A stretch of 64,000 nucleotides of DNA, from positions 1 through 64,000 of the forward strand of contig WBMZ01012038.1 in NCBI GenBank assembly GCA_013400975.1, in the 5' to 3' direction. The position numbers and the translations under genes were made by a program. The notes under the pieces were generated by a model that had not been told where the DNA came from, ran no database searches, and was given only the letters and a program-made list of their open reading frames with translations. Origin of the DNA: Atrichornis clamosus. Its lineage: Eukaryota; Chordata; Aves; Passeriformes; Menuridae. Positions 62,782 to 64,000 of the stretch are shown piece after piece. The stretch's first letter is position 1; every line of letters begins with the position of its first letter.

Positions 62782-62914
62782 GTTGATGAGGTAATGCTGA
62801 CCCTGAAACAAGCCTTCAGCACTGCTGCAGCTCTGCAAAATGCCAAGACACAAATTAAACTCTGTGAGGCCTGCCCTATGCATTCATTGCACAAACTTTG
62901 TGAAAGAATTGAAG
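62782..62914 (+). CDS. TBC1D4: TBC1D4 exon 5 (PTB domain 2 C-terminal helix)
   Basis: This is a 133-bp exon of 44 codons plus one base, ending in phase 1. It reads [20 protein letters not shown], then [20 protein letters not shown] and [20 protein letters not shown] is the long C-terminal helix that closes the PTB fold. The split last codon (G|..) should continue as Gly in exon 6 outside the window. The acceptor is strong. The donor AAG|GTAGCA is weaker than the others, lacking G at +5. A 146-codon antisense frame (62443-62883) across it is a shadow. Confidence 0.96.
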
Positions 62915-64000
62915 GTAGCAGCTGAGTTTATTTTCTAATTGTTTTTTGCTGATTTTTTAGAAGAATAACTTAAGCAATGTCAGAACAGAGGGAAAAGTAT
63001 CCCAATAAGCAATTCTTACCATCACTTTGCATTCTCTGTATTTAGGTGGAGTGTTAGCAGTAATGGTACTGCAACAGAATATAGTATAGCTTCATACTCT
63101 TTCTTTATCATACCTTTCTTAAAGGCTAAGCAGAGCAGTAAAACCCAACAGTTGACCTTCCATTTGTTTGGGTTTTTTTCCTCAAGTTGCATGCTTTCAA
63201 AGTGACTCACAAAAAGACTGTTGTGATCAAAAAGGATCTTGCTTTCCTGTGTGGGGTTATTTTTTCCTTCTTTGTGTTTATTCTCTCACATACTTTAAAA
63301 TCTAGTTATATTATGGGGAAATAAATTATGAAGTTAGGAGATTAATATCTAATAAAGAAAGTTAAGGCAACTGCCCAACTTCCGATATGAATAGACAAGC
63401 CCTTGTAGTGTCTCTGGAAGTGAAGCATGCCAGAACACATGCAAGAAGTCTTGCAAGATAGAATTAAAAAAAAAACCCCAAACTGTGTTCCTATTTTTAT
63501 AGCTGCTCTGCTATGTGTCCTTGCAAAGTATTGTATTCAAAAAAGTGCAAGTATGTTACTAAAAGTAAATAGTTTTGTATCTTCTGGTCTGGTGATGATG
63601 GTGCTCAATATTGCCAGTTTTCCCATTCATTGAAAGTCGCTGTTACTGCTTGCTTCCCTCTGGTGGATGAAAAGCAAAGCATAAAATCTTTGTGGAGTGC
63701 AGTTTTGTTAGGCTGTGACTGATAATTTCTGAGTTTAACAACAGGTATTCAGAAATTATAAAGCTTAACTGGGAAAGTTTTCTGTAAATGGTAAACTATA
63801 GAAGAGGCTGTATAAGGCAGTGTAAGTATCTTGAACAAGGTGCTTGCAGGATAAGTACCCAATATAAAAAAAAAAATCTCTTTTAGGGCAGCAACTACAG
63901 TACTGTAATAGCAGTTTCACAAACTTTGTACTTAGTGACTGAGAGACTTATTTTAGTGTCCCTTTGTTATTATCCATCTGCTTTGTTTGAGTCTAGAAGT
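62915..64000 (+). other. TBC1D4: TBC1D4 intron 5, 5' part (continues past the window)
   Basis: AT-rich intron beginning GTAGCA. No acceptor followed by a recognisable TBC1D4 exon is seen before the window ends. There is an A-run near 63867-63878. No mobile element is recognised. Confidence 0.85.

Larger units (their letters stand above)
1..64000 (+). other. TBC1D4: TBC1D4 (AS160) gene, 5' portion, incomplete at both ends
   Basis: Five exons on the + strand translate into one continuous in-frame segment of about 410 residues. I recognise it as the N-terminal third of TBC1D4, a Rab GTPase-activating protein. In the known family, AKT phosphorylation of TBC1D4 creates 14-3-3 sites and relieves inhibition of Rab8/10/14, which lets GLUT4 vesicles reach the plasma membrane. 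Seen here: part of PTB domain 1, all of the split PTB domain 2, and two AKT-type motifs. The initiator codon and promoter lie before base 1, and the calmodulin-binding region and TBC domain lie after base 64000. Visible introns measure 54321, 1359, 3580 and 2522 bp, and a fifth is open-ended. The paralogue TBC1D1 is the main alternative. The wording around [17 protein letters not shown] and RRRHASAPS fits TBC1D4 better from memory, but no alignment was run. Confidence 0.95.

Noticed and set aside
62443..62883. 146-codon antisense frame across exon 5
   Set aside because: It is a shadow of the conserved TBC1D4 exon and its flanking intron, with no independent support.
1..64000. CRISPR arrays, operons, prophage or plasmid features
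   Set aside because: Spliced vertebrate exons and avian repeats account for the region, and no spaced direct-repeat array or prokaryotic gene was seen.
1..64000. tRNA, snRNA or microRNA genes
   Set aside because: No tRNA box A/B pair, U6-like start or convincing ~60-80-base precursor hairpin was found by eye. A covariance-model search was not possible.

Overview
The window is vertebrate nuclear DNA, almost certainly from a bird. The evidence is four truncated CR1 LINE 3' ends with avian-style tails, two avian-type solo LTRs, few other interspersed repeats, and short exons with consensus splice signals inside long AT-rich introns. The solo-LTR families look like ones I associate with Neoaves rather than chicken, but that is a weak impression. 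No bacterial, phage or CRISPR content is present.

The only gene I can support is the 5' portion of TBC1D4 (AS160) on the + strand, the Rab GTPase-activating protein that couples insulin/AKT signalling to GLUT4 vesicle traffic. Five coding exons are visible: 1-201 (the 3' part of the first coding exon, in a CpG island), 54523-55125, 56485-56574, 60155-60259 and 62782-62914. Their translation joins in frame and encodes the C-terminal part of the first PTB domain, then a second PTB domain split by a long loop. That loop carries two AKT-type sites matching human Ser318 and Ser341. The start codon lies upstream of the window. The calmodulin-binding region and the Rab-GAP (TBC) domain lie downstream.

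Intron 1 spans 54.3 kb (202-54522) and makes up most of the window. Its donor appears to be the rare GC type (CAG|GCGAGT). It contains CR1 fragments at about 2750, 17261, 27125 and 41763, and two solo LTRs (35902-36332 and 43352-44299), both antisense to the gene and both with 5-bp target duplications. It also holds a 52-bp TG microsatellite near 49321 and a 1.7-kb foldback structure (23201-24915) whose two arms of about 380 bp are roughly 92% identical. Introns 2, 3, 4 and the start of intron 5 hold no recognisable repeat beyond a poly-T run.

The most unusual features are the long foldback, which should form a large intramolecular duplex in TBC1D4 pre-mRNA, and the GC-AG boundary on the gene's largest intron. 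I found no second protein-coding gene, RNA gene or novel multi-gene system. Most open frames in the introns look like chance, and their coding potential cannot be tested from one sequence.
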